From Neodontobutis hainanensis (lineage: Eukaryota > Chordata > Actinopteri > Gobiiformes > Odontobutidae), in NCBI GenBank assembly GCA_024349245.1, contig JALDNG010000004.1, forward strand, positions 1,976,001-2,040,000: DNA of 64,000 nucleotides, given 5' to 3'. The notes beneath the pieces were generated by a model. It saw only the letters and a program-made list of their open reading frames with translations. It did no database searches and was not told where the DNA came from. The translations under genes and the position numbers were made by a program. Positions 10,901-25,900 of this stretch are shown here, piece after piece. Each line of letters begins with the position of its first letter. The stretch's first letter is position 1.

Positions 10901-13900
10901 TAGCAAGTCCCTTTTCTGCTGGGAAAGCACTGAGCTAAGTTAATGGAGCTGGGTTTATCCCTGATGTTAAAAACATCTCTATCACACTCTCTTCGAGACA
11001 GATTGTTTTTTTTAATATCGTTCTCACTCAGATGATCAAAGAGGAGATGCTTTCAGGTGTAAGTATGAAAGCCAGACTTTGTCGTGTTCCCTCCTTCAGA
11101 AAATGACCCTGTTCATATCAACGCCGTGTGAGGTTATTTTTACTGTTTTGACAGCATTGACAAACACATAGTCTTCAGTGCTTTAGAAAGTCTAAGTACT
11201 GAGGTTTTTATCTTTTAAACAGATCGACGTTAGACTTAAATGAGCAGCAGATGGAGTTGTCACAGAACTCAGCTTGAGTTGACGCACATATACAATCTCA
11301 ACAGAGAATGACACAAAAACATCTTCAGGAAGTCACTTTAGAGATGCAGTAAAAATCCAGTCAGCTCAGTATTGAAACTCACATTGTTTCCTCTTTGTCT
11401 AATTATCTATGAAAAAACCTGACAAACATTGGCTAACAACAGTTTTTTTCTAAAAGGTGGAAAATACTGCTTACAGCTTTGAGCACTTGTAGCTATAACT
11501 TGGTTCAGTTAAACACATTTACACAAGTGCCTTTCGTCTCTGCAGTCTCTTGGAACTCTTCGGTCAAATGAATCAGATTGCCTCTAAGTGTGGACTGTCT
11601 GAGCTTTCATACGATATATGTCATGCATTGTGTTGACATGTTTATCATCTGTGTCAGTTAGTAAGTCTAGACTTCATTAAGTCATGATGCCAGCACAATA
11701 TCCAACATAGTTATTGAATATTGGAACACCATTTCACTTTGCACACGTTTTTTTATAAGTCGGGGGCATTTTTGATAAATGACTAGCAAATACAAGCAGC
11801 TGTAATTAGATAAAAACTTGGCATTCAATTCTCGACAGATGCCTTGTAAAAAATTAAATTATGTTGAATAATACATACAAACAAGTGCAGTCATTTTTCA
11901 AAAGAAAATGCTTGGAAATAGTATTGTGATATGAATTATAAATTAAACGTTTGTCATGGTTCTGTAAAATGTCCTGTTGTGGACTGCAGACTGAGGCTTT
12001 GTGTGGATTTGAAGCAGTGTTGTTGTCTGGAGTGTGTCTAGTCTTTCGGGACTGTGTGTGTCTTTCGTGTGTTTTTGTGTGTGTGCATGCATCGTGACCC
12101 TCTGCGGAGTGGGAAGCAGCAGTTTAACGGCTCAGTAGCCTGGGCCGACAATGCCTCCACACACTCACTCCCACATAAATAAGTCATTTTAGTGGGGAGC
12201 GCTACCCTCGAGCACTCTGTCTTTTAGCCATCTGTAGCTCCTCATTAGAGAACATGATCATCAACAGGCTCCGTTAACACAGAAATCACCATTTGTCTAT
12301 TAATACTGTTCTTGGGGAGTCTCTTGGGCTGAAATCAAAGCTGCAGAGACAAACAAACTGTGAGGCAGGATACAGCATTGTTTACCCCTCCCGCTCATAA
12401 ATATGAAGAGTATTGATGTCTAATGCCGTTCCACTGCAAAAACAAGGCGCTGTGTGGAAGAACAAGCAACAAATAATTGAAAAGCTTTTATGAATTTGTA
12501 CACTTTGAGGAAATTTGACATTGGGTAACATTTCTATGTAATTTATGAATCTCATTTTTATCTTTTCAAAAGTGTATTAGGATTCAGAATATAGAAAACA
12601 CATTTAAATACAGGGATATTTGAACATTATGGGTGAAGTGAACAGCATTATTGAAGTCATTACTATGTCACCTGTCAGTAGGTTTCTGTAGACTATATTA
12701 GGCAGTGAGTAAATGGGTTGTCTTCAAACCTGATGTATTGTAAGAAGGAAATATGGGCTAAAATGAAACTTGATTATTCTGAAAGTCAACCACTTGTTCT
12801 TGGTCAGGAACTAAAGTGGTCCAAGTGATTCAAAGTGGTTGACCAGGTTATAAATAGCTGAAGTTCATTGGACCATAGGAAACAAAGACTGGTTAGTCAA
12901 TGTGAATTATTGTAAAAAGACAGTCAGAATAGATCTTTGTATTTGATTTTACTTGGGCAAAGTGAAATATGGTGTGTACACTTTACTACTTTGCAGAAGT
13001 GAGGCTACAACATTATATTTAGGCTACCATGTTACTCTAAATCTTCTTTCTTTCAATAAAATAATGGTTTGTGCTTTACATTACGTCTTGCCGATTGTCT
13101 AATCTCTCTCAGAAAATTAAGAGTAATAGTAATTGGGAAATGACATGGCATTATTTTAGTTATGAACCTTTACTTTTACAATTCTATTAATGCAGTGAGG
13201 TGTTCTTTACAGTTGATCCAATTGTGATTTTGCTTGAATCATAAATGAAGCATAACTACTGTATTATATAGAGTAATCATAAAAAAGCAAGTCTCACAAA
13301 TAGGCTCCACTGAAGTAGTTGCTACGTAGTCCTATATGGTCTCCTCGTGAGCTGCAGTAAAAGTGAACTGCTGCTCAGTGTCAGGATTTGTGCATCTTCT
13401 TCACTTCAATGTCAAAACCGACGCTGCCTAACTCCCCCTGCCTTTCTTCTCTCCACAGCTTTCAAGAAAGACGACAGCGGCTTTGATGAGGTAGGCTCAA
13501 AACAAGTGCATTTTGGGGCGTTTGTGACATCACTGGCCCAGTTTCAAGTGTTTTCCTCTGAAACACTTGTGGGCTTGATGTTAGAGGAGTTTTTCACTGC
13601 AGTTATTTTTTGGATGTGTAAATGCAAGTCTGTGCATATGGTGTGTAATATATTCAAATGTGCAGCGTGGTGCTTCTTCATCTGAGAGACGGCCCTCGGG
13701 GTCAGTCACCATCACAAGGCATCTCTGGCAGCTCTGGTCTGCCAAGTGGGTCTGTGGGTGAACAGAAGACACTCTGCAAGACACTTTCCCACAGCTATCC
13801 CAGAAGGCTTTAGGCCTAAAGATAATGGCACAATTTACTGTTCAACATCTAGGCTAACATAACCTTGTGTAGAAGCTTCTATTTGAATGATTTCAATGTT

Positions 13901-16900
13901 CTGAGGTAAAAAGCTAATAGTGTTGCATTAAAGAATTGCTAAGACTCTCCCTCCACAGTTTTACTGGACAGCAATATACACTTTATGTTGGTTTGTCTAT
14001 GAGTTTTTGGGGGATGCTGAGGCAAAAAGTCCTTCACCACAGAAACAGTGATGTATTAGCTAGCATTAGCTCTAAAACATGACTAGCATCAACAAACCCA
14101 GAGAACAATCATTTCGAAAACCAGCACTTCCTAAATCCAAAAACCAAAACCAGTACGACCAGTACAACCACTGCACTGTAGTTCACTGTAGTCGAGAAGA
14201 AAAGATCTTTAGACATTCAACATGCAATTTACATTTTTTCGTAGAATCCAATTATTAAAAAGGGATAACAGTTAAACAAAAGTTTTATGGTTGACAAATT
14301 TTTATGATCTCACAATTTAAATCTTGATGCTTCCTGTGGGACTATTTAGGTTTTAGTGCTAAAGTGGGAATTCATTCTGTTGGTGTTTGATTAAACTGTG
14401 TTGTGTTGTAATGTGGAGGCTGTAAAACGTATTGATTCCTCTCACATCGGCTGCCAGTTCACTGTTGTAGGCGTCTGCTTGATGAGGCCGTCGATAGGTC
14501 TGGGGATACAGGGATGCAATGTTTGTATTGATGAGGAAATCCTGCTCGGTTGCTCTTTTGAGTTAAAGCTACAGTGACTTGTTCAAAGTGCAAATGGCCA
14601 CCTGCTGCTGGGCTCTAAATGTGAACCAACCATGTGGCTTTGGGGATAATTCCAACCATTTTCAGAAAGATGCTCCCGGTAAAATCCTCATGAAACTGCT
14701 GTCCTTAAAAGGTTTCAAATTTGGATTCATTTATTGTTTAAAATGTAGAAATTATAGCTTAGAAATGATAAACTTAGTCTTTCCTTTAGTTGAACTTCCC
14801 AGAACACTAATAAATACAGTGTTGCATTAATATGGGCTTTAGGACAGGTTTAGGACAGATTTTCTCATATGTCACAACTGCTTTGCTTCTGTTCCGTTTT
14901 ACTTTTTTGCTTAGAACTGGTTTTGGGATAACCTGCCCTATGTTTCCCCATGAAATCTAATTTTAGAAATGTGGATGGAAGTACCAGAAGCAAGGGGTCC
15001 ATTTAATCTAATACATGTCTGGTATTTTGAGTGGTCCTGGTTTAGTATTAGTTTGCTTTGGCTTTAGTCCTGGTTTGATCTGTGTTTATTACTGCATTTT
15101 ATTCTGGCTTTTTCCTGGTTTTCTTTATTGTGTTTTTCATTACTGCCTCATGCCAATTCAATTAAAACTTAAAATGTACTTTCACCAATATTTTCTAGAA
15201 AATATTGGTGTCCTTTTTAAAACAGTTTCCTCTGACCGGCATCTAAAACACCATCTGTTTTATGTTTCATATTCAAAACCCAAATGTTTGCTCGCGTTGC
15301 GCTGCCTCAGCTGGTATTTGCGGTTGATGGGGCAATCAGTAATGCTTCACTGTAGACTTTTCCATGGAAGGGATTTTCAGGGGGGTATTATTATTGCTGG
15401 CAAAGACACACTTGGGATCAGATCTAACAGAGGTCACGCTTGGACACGTATGTTTAGATAAGATGATAGAGCCCACGTTTCATGCTCGAGAAGGGAGTTT
15501 GGTGGGAAAACAACGCGAAACAGACCATTTGGAGAAGTCATTGCCATGGGAATTAGTCCGGGCTATTGGCTATAAATGGGGCTTGCTGTTTGGGAAGAAT
15601 GTAAAGAATCTAAGGGGGGAAAAGTTTCCTTCCTGTTTTGGTGCATGACGAGGAAACGGAACGATCTTCAGCTGCAACTCACTGGGATTTAGTGAACAGC
15701 TGGGTTGTCATTGTGTATTTATATGCTTCTATCTCCTCCGTGTATCTGTGGAAGACACACCAGAACATAGAAAGACTTTGTTTGCCACCCAAGTCTGTTG
15801 GACTGACTATCGTTTATCATTCGTAGCAAGAAACTATGTGTCTGTTTAAACCATAGACACAGCTGGTCACCACTGGAACATATATCTTTGACATTATCCA
15901 ACCATATATGGCCTTTGTGAATGTGTCAGAGTTACACAAGCACATAAAGAATTATGACATTTATCTGCCAAAAGTGAAGTGATAAGTGTATTTTTAAAAA
16001 TGCATTGGCACCAAATGCGTGCTTGACAGGAAATCAGTCAAACTCTTTTCATACGAGGATTAAAATGTTTTGTTGCTTTAAAAGGCCTCCAAAAAGAACC
16101 TTTTAACAGTAATGAGCCTGGGCCAAAAAGCACAAACATGATTTTATATTGTCATTTTGCCAGTGGCAAAGCATTAGGCATACAGTAATAAATAAAATCT
16201 ACACCTGGAACTGGACACAGACTTTTGACCAGTCATGAAGAAATAAAAAACACTACTTCAGTATTGTAATTAATGCCCTAAAAAAACTGAAATATTTTTT
16301 TTTTCTGCATGCTATGCTTGCATAGTGAGTTTCAAGCTTAATGTCACAATATTTAAGATCTGAAAACCACTAATACCGTGACAAACCACAAGCTGATTAG
16401 ACAAGACCAGAACAGTTCTGGATGACACCTTACTGCTTAAGTATTGCACGCAACCCTTCTTTTTCATGTGCGGATTTATTATGAACTTGGTTCATTTGGA
16501 TTGTGGCTGCATGTTCACAACAAAGAAACATTTTTCTCAAATCCCTTGTAACTAGGGATGGACAATATATTGGGGGTTAATATTGTTATTGGTCGTTATG
16601 CATGTTTTTTTATTCATTAACATTGACCTGATAGCCTTAAGTGTCTTGCCCAAGGACACAATGACAGTATGTGGGGGATGTTTTGGGATGTTTCGAGCAG
16701 GGATCGAACCGCCCACCCGCCGCTCTACCACTGAGCTACTGCTGCCCTTATTATATTATATTATATTATACAGCAAGGAAATTATTGGTATTGACTGAGA
16801 AAAACTCATATGGGCCCAACCCTAAATACCAACCTAATCATTTGCCTTTTACCTTTAAGTGAAAAAAAAAATGACATTGTTACTGTAATACGTTTCTTCA

Positions 16901-19900
16901 AGATCATTATACTGTCCGATTTTGTCCTATCACTAGTTTGGTGTCAACATGGTTATACAGAAAAGCCTGAGGTCCAACTTTATCCGTTCCAAAAAATGTT
17001 GCTTAAACCAATGCGTAGTCCTTGTTTAGGCGCTGGTTTAGTAATGCACTTGTTGAGCTCTGGTTGAGTCCTGAGTGTTGTATAAGGTTCTGTCCTGGAT
17101 TTTCTTCTGGTTTGCCTTGGCTTACTCTCCTGGTAAAGCCTAGGTGTAGACACTGGCCCAAAAATGTAGCTGGTGTCATTACATAAATCCACTTAACCTT
17201 TGCATATACTGTATTTCACAATTGCCATAATAATTGTATTTCTAAATTGTTTGTGTGTGATATGAGATCTACAACAACATGTTATAAAGTTGTGTTCAGA
17301 CATTGAAGGGGTAAAGCTTAGAAAAAGTGCTGTGCATGTTCAAATAAGCCTTGCTCTCAGGTACTGTATGTGTTCATTAGTATTGATTAGCAGTAATGTA
17401 ATGTAATGATGCTGTGAATGTAGTAACAAACCTTAAATCCTAGGTAAAATCTTCTTTGTAATTTTTTATTGGATTATGACCTGAAAGACATGTAATAACC
17501 AGTGTCAGTAATTGTACTTTTACAATTTTTTCTATTCTTAATAAGAGCATTAGTGAGTTATATGTGTTCTTTTTACTGGAAGTTTTTTGCAGTAGTCTAA
17601 CCTATTTTGTCATACAGTTTTGAGTCTCTGCCTCCTTTCCATTGCCTCTTTCTGGATAAAGGAAACAGATTGTGAAACCTGACAGGCTTAATCTAAATCC
17701 TCCGCTAAAAGTGCTGCACTAAACAGAAAAAGTCTGTGGGAGGGATTTGATTATTGCTCTTTCTCTGTGTCTTCTTTGTTGTGTACTTTTCTTGTCATTA
17801 AACAATTTGTTCTCTGGGAAAGAGTCCATAACAGTCATCTTAATCACAGCTGTCAGGTTTTGTTAAAGAGTTTTGATTAGTTGACAAAAGCTGGGACTGT
17901 TTTGATGATAATGATCTGTCCATATTTCTTTTCATCTTTCGTTCTGTGGTTTTGTCTTTGTCAAACCCAGAGATAATTATCTATTCTCAGTCCAACTGGA
18001 ACCGAACTGTTTCTTGTGTATGGTGTCAAGATCTAAAATGAATGCAATCAATGAGTCCGTTAATTACTGGAAACCCTTAGAGAATCCATTAAAAGAAAAG
18101 CATTGTCATTAGTTTCAGGGAAAATTCATTGTTTTGTATTCTTTTAAAGTTTCAGGAAAAATGGCTTCTTCCAGTTTATGCTTTTGGTGCAACTTGTGAC
18201 TAGAATTATAATGTTTTGTATGCATCGAGGATAATATTAGTAGTTTGTACTACACTGTTCATGCTGTCAATTGAAAGACCCATGACCCAATAAACCTCAC
18301 CTTTACGTCACTGCTGAGAAAATAATAGTATTTGAGTTGTTTTGTCTCTGAGTATAAACGAATAACTGGAAAATGAATAAAAATAAATATATATTGTATG
18401 ATAAAGCTGTAAATGCTAGCTTGGACTGTTGAATTGGCATTTCACTTGAGTTGATAGGACCTTCCTTCAAACATAATATAGTACATAATCAGGAAACACA
18501 GTAACAATTACGTTTCATTCCTCAAAATGAGTTTAAAGAGCTCTTTACCTGTACATGTCAATACTGTTGAAGGTTTATGTGTTTTTAATACAACAGGGAT
18601 AAATATAGGTATGTTAATGTCTCATCTACATCTACATTGAAAAGCATTATCTTATATTTTTGTGTCTATTCCTTTAATTGGACCTACTGCGGGCTGCATA
18701 TAAAAATGACAATAAGAGCGATGATGTAGGTTGTCATGGTTTCTGTTGGGTTATCCCTATTGGGTTATGCTCCCTCTTTGTGAATGACAGCTTCAATTAC
18801 ATTTCACAAATGGATCATTAAGTCTTGATTAATCCAGAAAAGCTATCAGCATCCCCAGTGTCAGTTTTCATAAGCTCAACTGTCTGTTTGAGGTAATGTT
18901 TCGGACGGTCAAACTAGCTTTAGTTTACTGTACATCATTTATGTCTAAAGGAAAACGGTCTGAACCACGGCAGACTCTGAATCACCGTGTACCGAGAGCC
19001 AAACAACAAAGACAGACTCATCAATTGATTTATTTTCTGGCTGAATTCAATTACTCATGGATATTTTGAGGTCCTTGAAAATTCCAATCAATGTGGTCTG
19101 TCCATAATGCTCCTTGAAATAACAAAAAAAAAATTGATTATAACACTCACTAAATGTCTATTGGCTTGTAATGTGTTACATGGTTTTGAATGGAAAACCA
19201 TGACCTGAATGCATACGTACTGGATAAAAAAAAAACAGTTGTGGACTGGTTTTGTCTTGAGACTGGTCTTATATACGCACAGCAACCGTTCAGATTTGAA
19301 CATGCTAACTGCTAATTTCTCAAGATAACACCAGAGAAAAGTAGAAAAGTAGTTATTCCTTGGATAGCATTGGATTAAACAGTCAGTGACTTTTTGGATG
19401 CAACTTACTAGTACTTTGTGTGGAGTCTAAATTATGCCAGACTTGCATGACTATAGTTTAGGTCCATCTATCATGCACTGGTTTTGGCCTTGACAGTGCA
19501 CCCCTCTCTCGTCTTGGCCTCAGGTCTCGGTCATGACTCTCGGTTGATGTGGTCTTGTCTACCACTGCAGTCAGACCTATCGACCTGTGAATCAGCCGAG
19601 ATAAACCAGCTCTGATGAAAGAGTGAGATGGGTTTGAGAGGGTTGGAGGTAGTTTAACCTGCAGCATGGTGGCCTTGATTAGACGCTTCCCTCTTTCTGT
19701 GATAACAATGTTTGTGGCCCACGGCTCGATCCCGTCACCTTGCCGTCAACAGTTACCTTTCCTTGTCACATTATCAGACCCTGTCCCTTATATCTTTCAA
19801 CTCCATCCTTCATGAAAGACACAGGAGCGGAGGTCATCTGTGATCGTGGTTAGAGATGTGACTATCCCATCTCAACGTGAGGGGCAGGGAAAGAGCAATG

Positions 19901-22900
19901 ATTAGGGGTGAATGGCAAAGGGATTAGCAATGGCTTTGGGACAAAATAAGGTGCTGTTTGGGTTAATCCCTTGTTTGGGCTTGTCAGTAATGGCTTTTAA
20001 TGCCAATGTTGCACCATTCAAGACTTTAAGCCTTTTAACAAAGACTGACTAGTGGTATTTAACAGACAATAACAAAGTTGGTGAGTGCACAATGTCAGTT
20101 AATGTCACTTCTTTCTCAAAAAATAAATAGTAATAAACCATTTGAGTTATTTTCACAGTATGTTCTATTCTGTATCAGTCTGAAATCCTTATGCATTGTG
20201 TCAGTCAGATAACTCAACACCTGCCGACTACGTCAAGACTTTCAAAAGTGGATCTAACACTGGCTAATTCCTCTGTAAACACTGCTTGACAAATGCTACA
20301 TGTCTGGAATATGTATCTTTGGAACGTGAGACAGGAAGTTTCTAAAACCATGTGTGTACAGTTGTTTGACCTTGTTATTTAGAGGTGGCTGGGGCTTTCC
20401 AGCGGCTCTGTCTTCTTAGAGGGGGCTGTGTCAGGGGCAGAAGAGAGGGACAGTGGATATGGTATATATACATGCTGTCAAGTTGTGTAGTTCAGTTTAT
20501 CATAATTTAATCCTATTATTTTTATTTTTAGCCGCATTTTTTTAATGTAGCCTTGTTTTGATCATTTTTAATATTGCTCTGTTTGGTTCCTTTTATCCTA
20601 GTTTGGCTATTTATTTGTATTTTTTTGATTTGTGGATCATTACCGGTATGTCCAGGATAGTTTATGATCTGTTATCTTCAGTAATGAGTAGGGATGTCTT
20701 TGGAAGGTCTAATGGTTGATGATTTTGATGGTTGTTTTTAAAGGAGGTCCCTAAAGTCCCATTTAAGTACAAGCCTATTTTGTTTATGGACCTAAAACAG
20801 TAACACAACTGATCTCTAAGAAATTGCAGATTGCAATTTAACATCTTACATCTTTCTGTGTCTATGGTAGCCCTGCAGGGACATGGTGGAGTTTATGAAT
20901 AAACCCAGTGCAAATAGATCAGATGATAAAGCAAATGCAAACAGTTTTGATGCCGTTATAAATTACTGAAAACTTGTTTGCCCAGTGTATTCTATTTTGT
21001 TCTTGAAGAGTTGAAGAGATTCTTGAAGAGTTTCAACCACACAGGGTTCAACACATTTTTTAAAAGTGAACAAAAGAAAACAAAACGTAATTGCAAGTTA
21101 GCTGACCTCTAAAAAAATTTAAAAAACATAAACCTTTAAAAGACTATAAAAGTCTAAGTGATTGGTTGAACCTTAAACCGTTTGAAACACCTTCCTACAA
21201 GCCTCTTTGAGTGATTGCATTGTAGAGAACATCTAATACCTGCAGTGTTCATCCCTCATCATCCGCCACCATTTAACATTTCACAGCATGCATCTGCTGA
21301 AGGACAGTCGGCCGTTAGAAGATGCAGACACAATGCATAGCAGACGCTATTGTCAGATGCTCATCGTCACTGTCATGTCTCAGACATTAGCTCCTGCCAT
21401 TGGCAGCGTGTCAGACAGATTTTTGAACAAGCTACAAGTACATACAGCATGTTACAAGCACTCATAAAATGAACCCTAGACCGTTGACATTCTTTTTATT
21501 TTATTTACCCATTTATTGTAATTCCATATGCTTTTTTATATAATGTGATTCTGTGAGGGCGCAGGAGCATATTGAGGATTCCTCACTGAATTGTCTGGCA
21601 GTAATCACAGCCAGGAACATTTCTTCACACTTTCTTTCTAATATAAGCCTCTTTACACATCAGTCACTGGTTTTAACAATCACAGCCACTGCAGAAAATA
21701 GACTTCCAAGTGTCGAGACAGAAACAGGCTCGACTCGGTCACATGGAGCATCTGTGCTGCACATTAATTGAGACCTTTTCAAGTAAACAGGAATCAGTTA
21801 CACACTTTATACTTGAGCTTTAATGGGTGAAATTTAGATTCAACCTTTCTAGGATTCATTACATACTTCAGAACCGTCTACTACTATAATGGTTGACTCT
21901 ATAATACTATAGATGTTTATATATAATATAGTTTTTGTTTTGTTGTTTTTTAATTATGTGTGCTCCCATAGGACCTACAACACACCTGTACACCTGTACC
22001 TTAATGCCACCATCTTTGACTTGATAGAATTGATTTTACTTCAGTTCTTTGTTTTTAAAGTCTTAAAGTATGTTTTACCTGCAATTCTCATTCCAACTCC
22101 ACAACCTTTTTGGTAACTTGAATACTGTATTTCCAAAATAAGTTTTGACCAGAGTAGTTATAAACACTCTTGAGGCAAATTTGTAATCAGTTTTGTACAT
22201 TTTCTTTGACTTTTACACCACAACCTATTATGTCCTAGACAGCACCTTCTCCATTGTGCGCCCATTTTTTTTATTTACAAAGTTTTGGACCTAAAACTAG
22301 AGGTCAGTGTATTATAAAACCCTCTTGAAGCTTGAAATAAATGCTGTGTAGTAGCCATCTTTGACATGTATTTGACCACTTAATCTCCATGTTGTAGCCA
22401 ACATATTGTAGTCTACAGTAACAATAGATTGCTGCCTTCCTCAGTTGCCTGGGCTGCTTGATAATGCCAGCTTCTCTGCTGATCTTTGTCTGATCTTCAT
22501 CACGTGTGCAGGAGAGACAATCACTGCTTGATTAATCGTAGTGGAATTACTGTATGGCAGAATTTATCATCCAGAAGCCTGAGGGAACTCAGTGCTGTCA
22601 GCAACAACCTTTGACTCCTCCAGCAGCTAAGAAGTAGTGATCACCTGGATACGGCACAGAGTCGAATAGCTAATACTCCTCACTCAGGGAGGTGTGGGAA
22701 ACATGATCACGCCACGGCCGCTTATCACATTTACACCTTCTAAATGAATTCAAAGTATTGCATGACATGTCTGGTGGGAGCCGTGGTGGACGTGAATATG
22801 CAGCATGAGGACTAGGCTGCTTCTAATATAACATGTTGTGTAGAAGATCCCTTGGGTGGAAGTGTCTAACATTTATGTGCAAGCAATTAAGTTGTAGCAA

Positions 22901-25900
22901 CGTTTATACAATCATCCACCATATTGTTAAAGAGAATTTTTGACAATTCATAATAAATGGACAGAAACCCAAATCACATTGCCTTGCTTGTCATAAAGGG
23001 GTGACAATGTGGTACAATCTTCCTATATACGGGCATTTTCTGCTTTATGGAGTCAGTATGGTAGCTGCACATAAGCCATTATATGTTATCATGTTCTACA
23101 GTGAAAAAAAAAGGTTAAAGTAAAAGCATCTGGTGAAGACGTTTTGTCTCTAATTCCAAGAGAATTCTGAGATCAACTGGTAAGAGAACTGAGCTTATTA
23201 TCTGCATTAATAACACAAATATTAAGTTAAACTTCATTAAATCCATGTCCCAATCCTTATCATGCAGCAGGAGTGCATTTATTAAAAAAGTCTAGGTCAA
23301 TAACATAAACCTACAACACACAGGCTTTATTAGCTATAGCCTAGCTGCTTGTTGCTGCTGTAACCCCAGATGTTAAAGTTTATAAAGGTGTGTAGGTGTA
23401 TAAATGTAGCCTAAAGTCAAAAAGATACAAACAAAATGAGTTGTTTTTAATTTGGCATTAGCTGAGTCTGAAGCAGTTGTACAGAGTTACGTCTAGATAT
23501 CCTCTTCAGCAACTTGATAAAAATAGTCTTCTTTTGACCTCTCTGGAACTAATTCAGGAGTTGGTTGCAAAACAATTATCTACTCTGTCACTAAAAGACA
23601 TTAGACAAAGACATTAGACATTAGTGTTTAGCCTCATAGACACTGTCTTCTCTATTGATTTATGCTAATTTGTTTAAGTTTGTCCTTTGGTTTTGATTTT
23701 ACCAAACTCAGTTTTCTATTTGTTTTTATTTGCTACATAAAGACTGTGAGAAGTATTCTTTGTTAGTATGTCTGATTTATAGCTCAGTAGTCTCAAATCT
23801 GGATGCTAAATAAAAGCTAAACTCAAGTTATTTTAACACTGTTTTTTCGTCTGTTCAAATGTTTCACTGACAAATAGGTGTTGGTCGGACAAAACGTTAC
23901 ACACATGTACTTTAAACTGGCTCAGTGCTTTTGTACATTTTAGTTTTTACTACTGTAATTAAATGCACAGATGTGGTGTCATCTCCAGGAGCTCTATTGT
24001 TTAGCCAAGTATTGTATTTAACCATGTAAATCCCAAATTTCTTATTGAGGTCCCAACATGTCACTGGCCCTGTTCTTGTCAGGGGACTCCAGATCTTGTT
24101 GGAGTTTCCCCCACCTTTGTGTGTTTAGATCTGAGGCTTTAGTTGTAGCCAATTGGAGTTGCCGGCTTGTTGGTGGGAAAAAAAAAATCTCTTCAAGATG
24201 TCTGATTGACCTTTAAGCTTCCCTTTGCTCCTGATGTGGAGGAGGATATTGATAGATACCCTTGAACTGCTCTGCCGGTTGGACGTCCGCGGGTGAGTGT
24301 TGGTGGGAAAAGGTGGGGGTGAGCGGCAACATGCTGCTACCAGAAGAACAGTACTGCACCCCCCACTGTGGCACACATCAGGAGAACTCAGAGCCAGGAT
24401 TACTCATTTAGTCTGTATAGGCTTCAAATATGGGCATTTGTTTCTGCAGTAATTAACTTGTAGGAGTAAAAACTGTTATTGTTGTAGTCAAGACTATAGG
24501 GCTGCACATTAGTGGGAAAACATGCTATATGCAAAAATGTTGTTGTTGAATGTTGTGACAATAATATGATCTGTGATACATGAATGCCCTTTTTGACATA
24601 GTAAAGGTTAGATTTATGTCTAATGGGGTCACATGCTGTAAGACTTTCTTTTAGCAAGAAAAAGCTACACTAGGAATATACATATTCTCATAATTTAATA
24701 CATTTTTTCAGAAAGTGGAATAGTTTCTGATAGTTTGGGATTTTACTCATCCCATTCTAAAGAAAAAGGTAGCAGCAGCTAAGTAAATAAAACTAAATGT
24801 CAAGGTAAAGTTCACTATTGGAATGTAAGAAATATGGATTGAAATTGGTTTTCTCATATAGGTGCCCATATAGTGAAGAAAGTTTTCTTACCTGGGCTTG
24901 CACTGTGAATTTGACACAGTCTCTAATCATTTTGGAGTTTCTTGTTTAGCTATGATTGCTTTTCTCCTCAGTCCCTCCAGCCATGGCCATGTTTTTTCAC
25001 CATCTCATTCTCCTGAACATGATATATCACAAACACCTAGAGGCTCTTTCTATATATTTTTTCACACACAGCCACGTGTTTGTTGGTCAAAGGTGCAAGG
25101 TTATTGTGACCGACCAGCATGATTTCTGGCACTAATGATGACTGAGATGCAGACAGAGGATTTGAAAAATAATCAATGCTCTAGGTTCTGGGAGAAGCCC
25201 GCTAGATTTACTTTCAAGGGCAATGTAAGATTGAGTCTTTGGGGACTATTCACTTCAATTATTTGTATATCCCATACATAAAATTCTCACTCAGTACAAT
25301 TCAAAGTCATATGTATGAGACTGAACTTTATTAGAATAGGTCATTTTGTTGCTTGTAAGCATTTGGGACATTTGATTTAGGCCAGAAAATAAGATTCATT
25401 ACAGAAATATGACTAATATGACTAATGAATCATTTTGGGCAGCCTGGGTTACCAATTGAGTCCATGCATTCACACTTTGTTTATTAGACTCAAGACTTGA
25501 GAAGTTATAAATCTTAAATGCTCTAATGACCCACTAAAGAGAAGAGAAAAGCTTTATGGCTCATCTTCACTTGACTGGAATAACACTTCCAAGAAAGTCA
25601 ATTTATTCCCACTTTACTTTAAACCAGACCCTTTCCTTTAATCTAATTTTCCATTTTCTGCTAGCACCGAGTGAAAAGATGATAAGGACCGTAGGCCCCA
25701 TGTCCCTCGTGTCCTTACGTCCGCAGATAAGGTTATGGACGGAGTGTCGGGGTCAAGATAAAGAACTGAGAAATGAGCCCACAAATACACTTAATAGAAG
25801 TTAAATATACACTTGACAATCTGCTGTCCCATTCCCCGAGCCCATTTTTAGCTCGTAGCATTTTAGCTTCAGTGAACTCATTAACTTTGAGTGCTGGCCA

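Larger units (their letters stand above)
7927..13458 (+). other. cdk14: cdk14 intron 1
   Basis: This intron is 5.5 kb of AT-rich sequence and no further exon is supported. It contains a degenerate interspersed repeat at about 10180-10620, a GT-rich tract at about 12050-12090, and a small inverted repeat at 12785-12843. The block at 9470-9880 is more GC-rich and open in one plus frame, but the frame has no splice or homology support. Confidence 0.75.

Noticed and set aside
15015..15461. 148-codon plus-strand open frame in intron 2
   Set aside because: It begins inside a degenerate repeat rich in tcctggttt, which translates to a spurious Cys/Phe/Leu string. It has no homology or splicing support.
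16700..16747. tRNA gene on the minus strand
   Set aside because: The A and B boxes are there, but the acceptor stem does not pair and a SINE body follows, so it is a tRNA-derived SINE.
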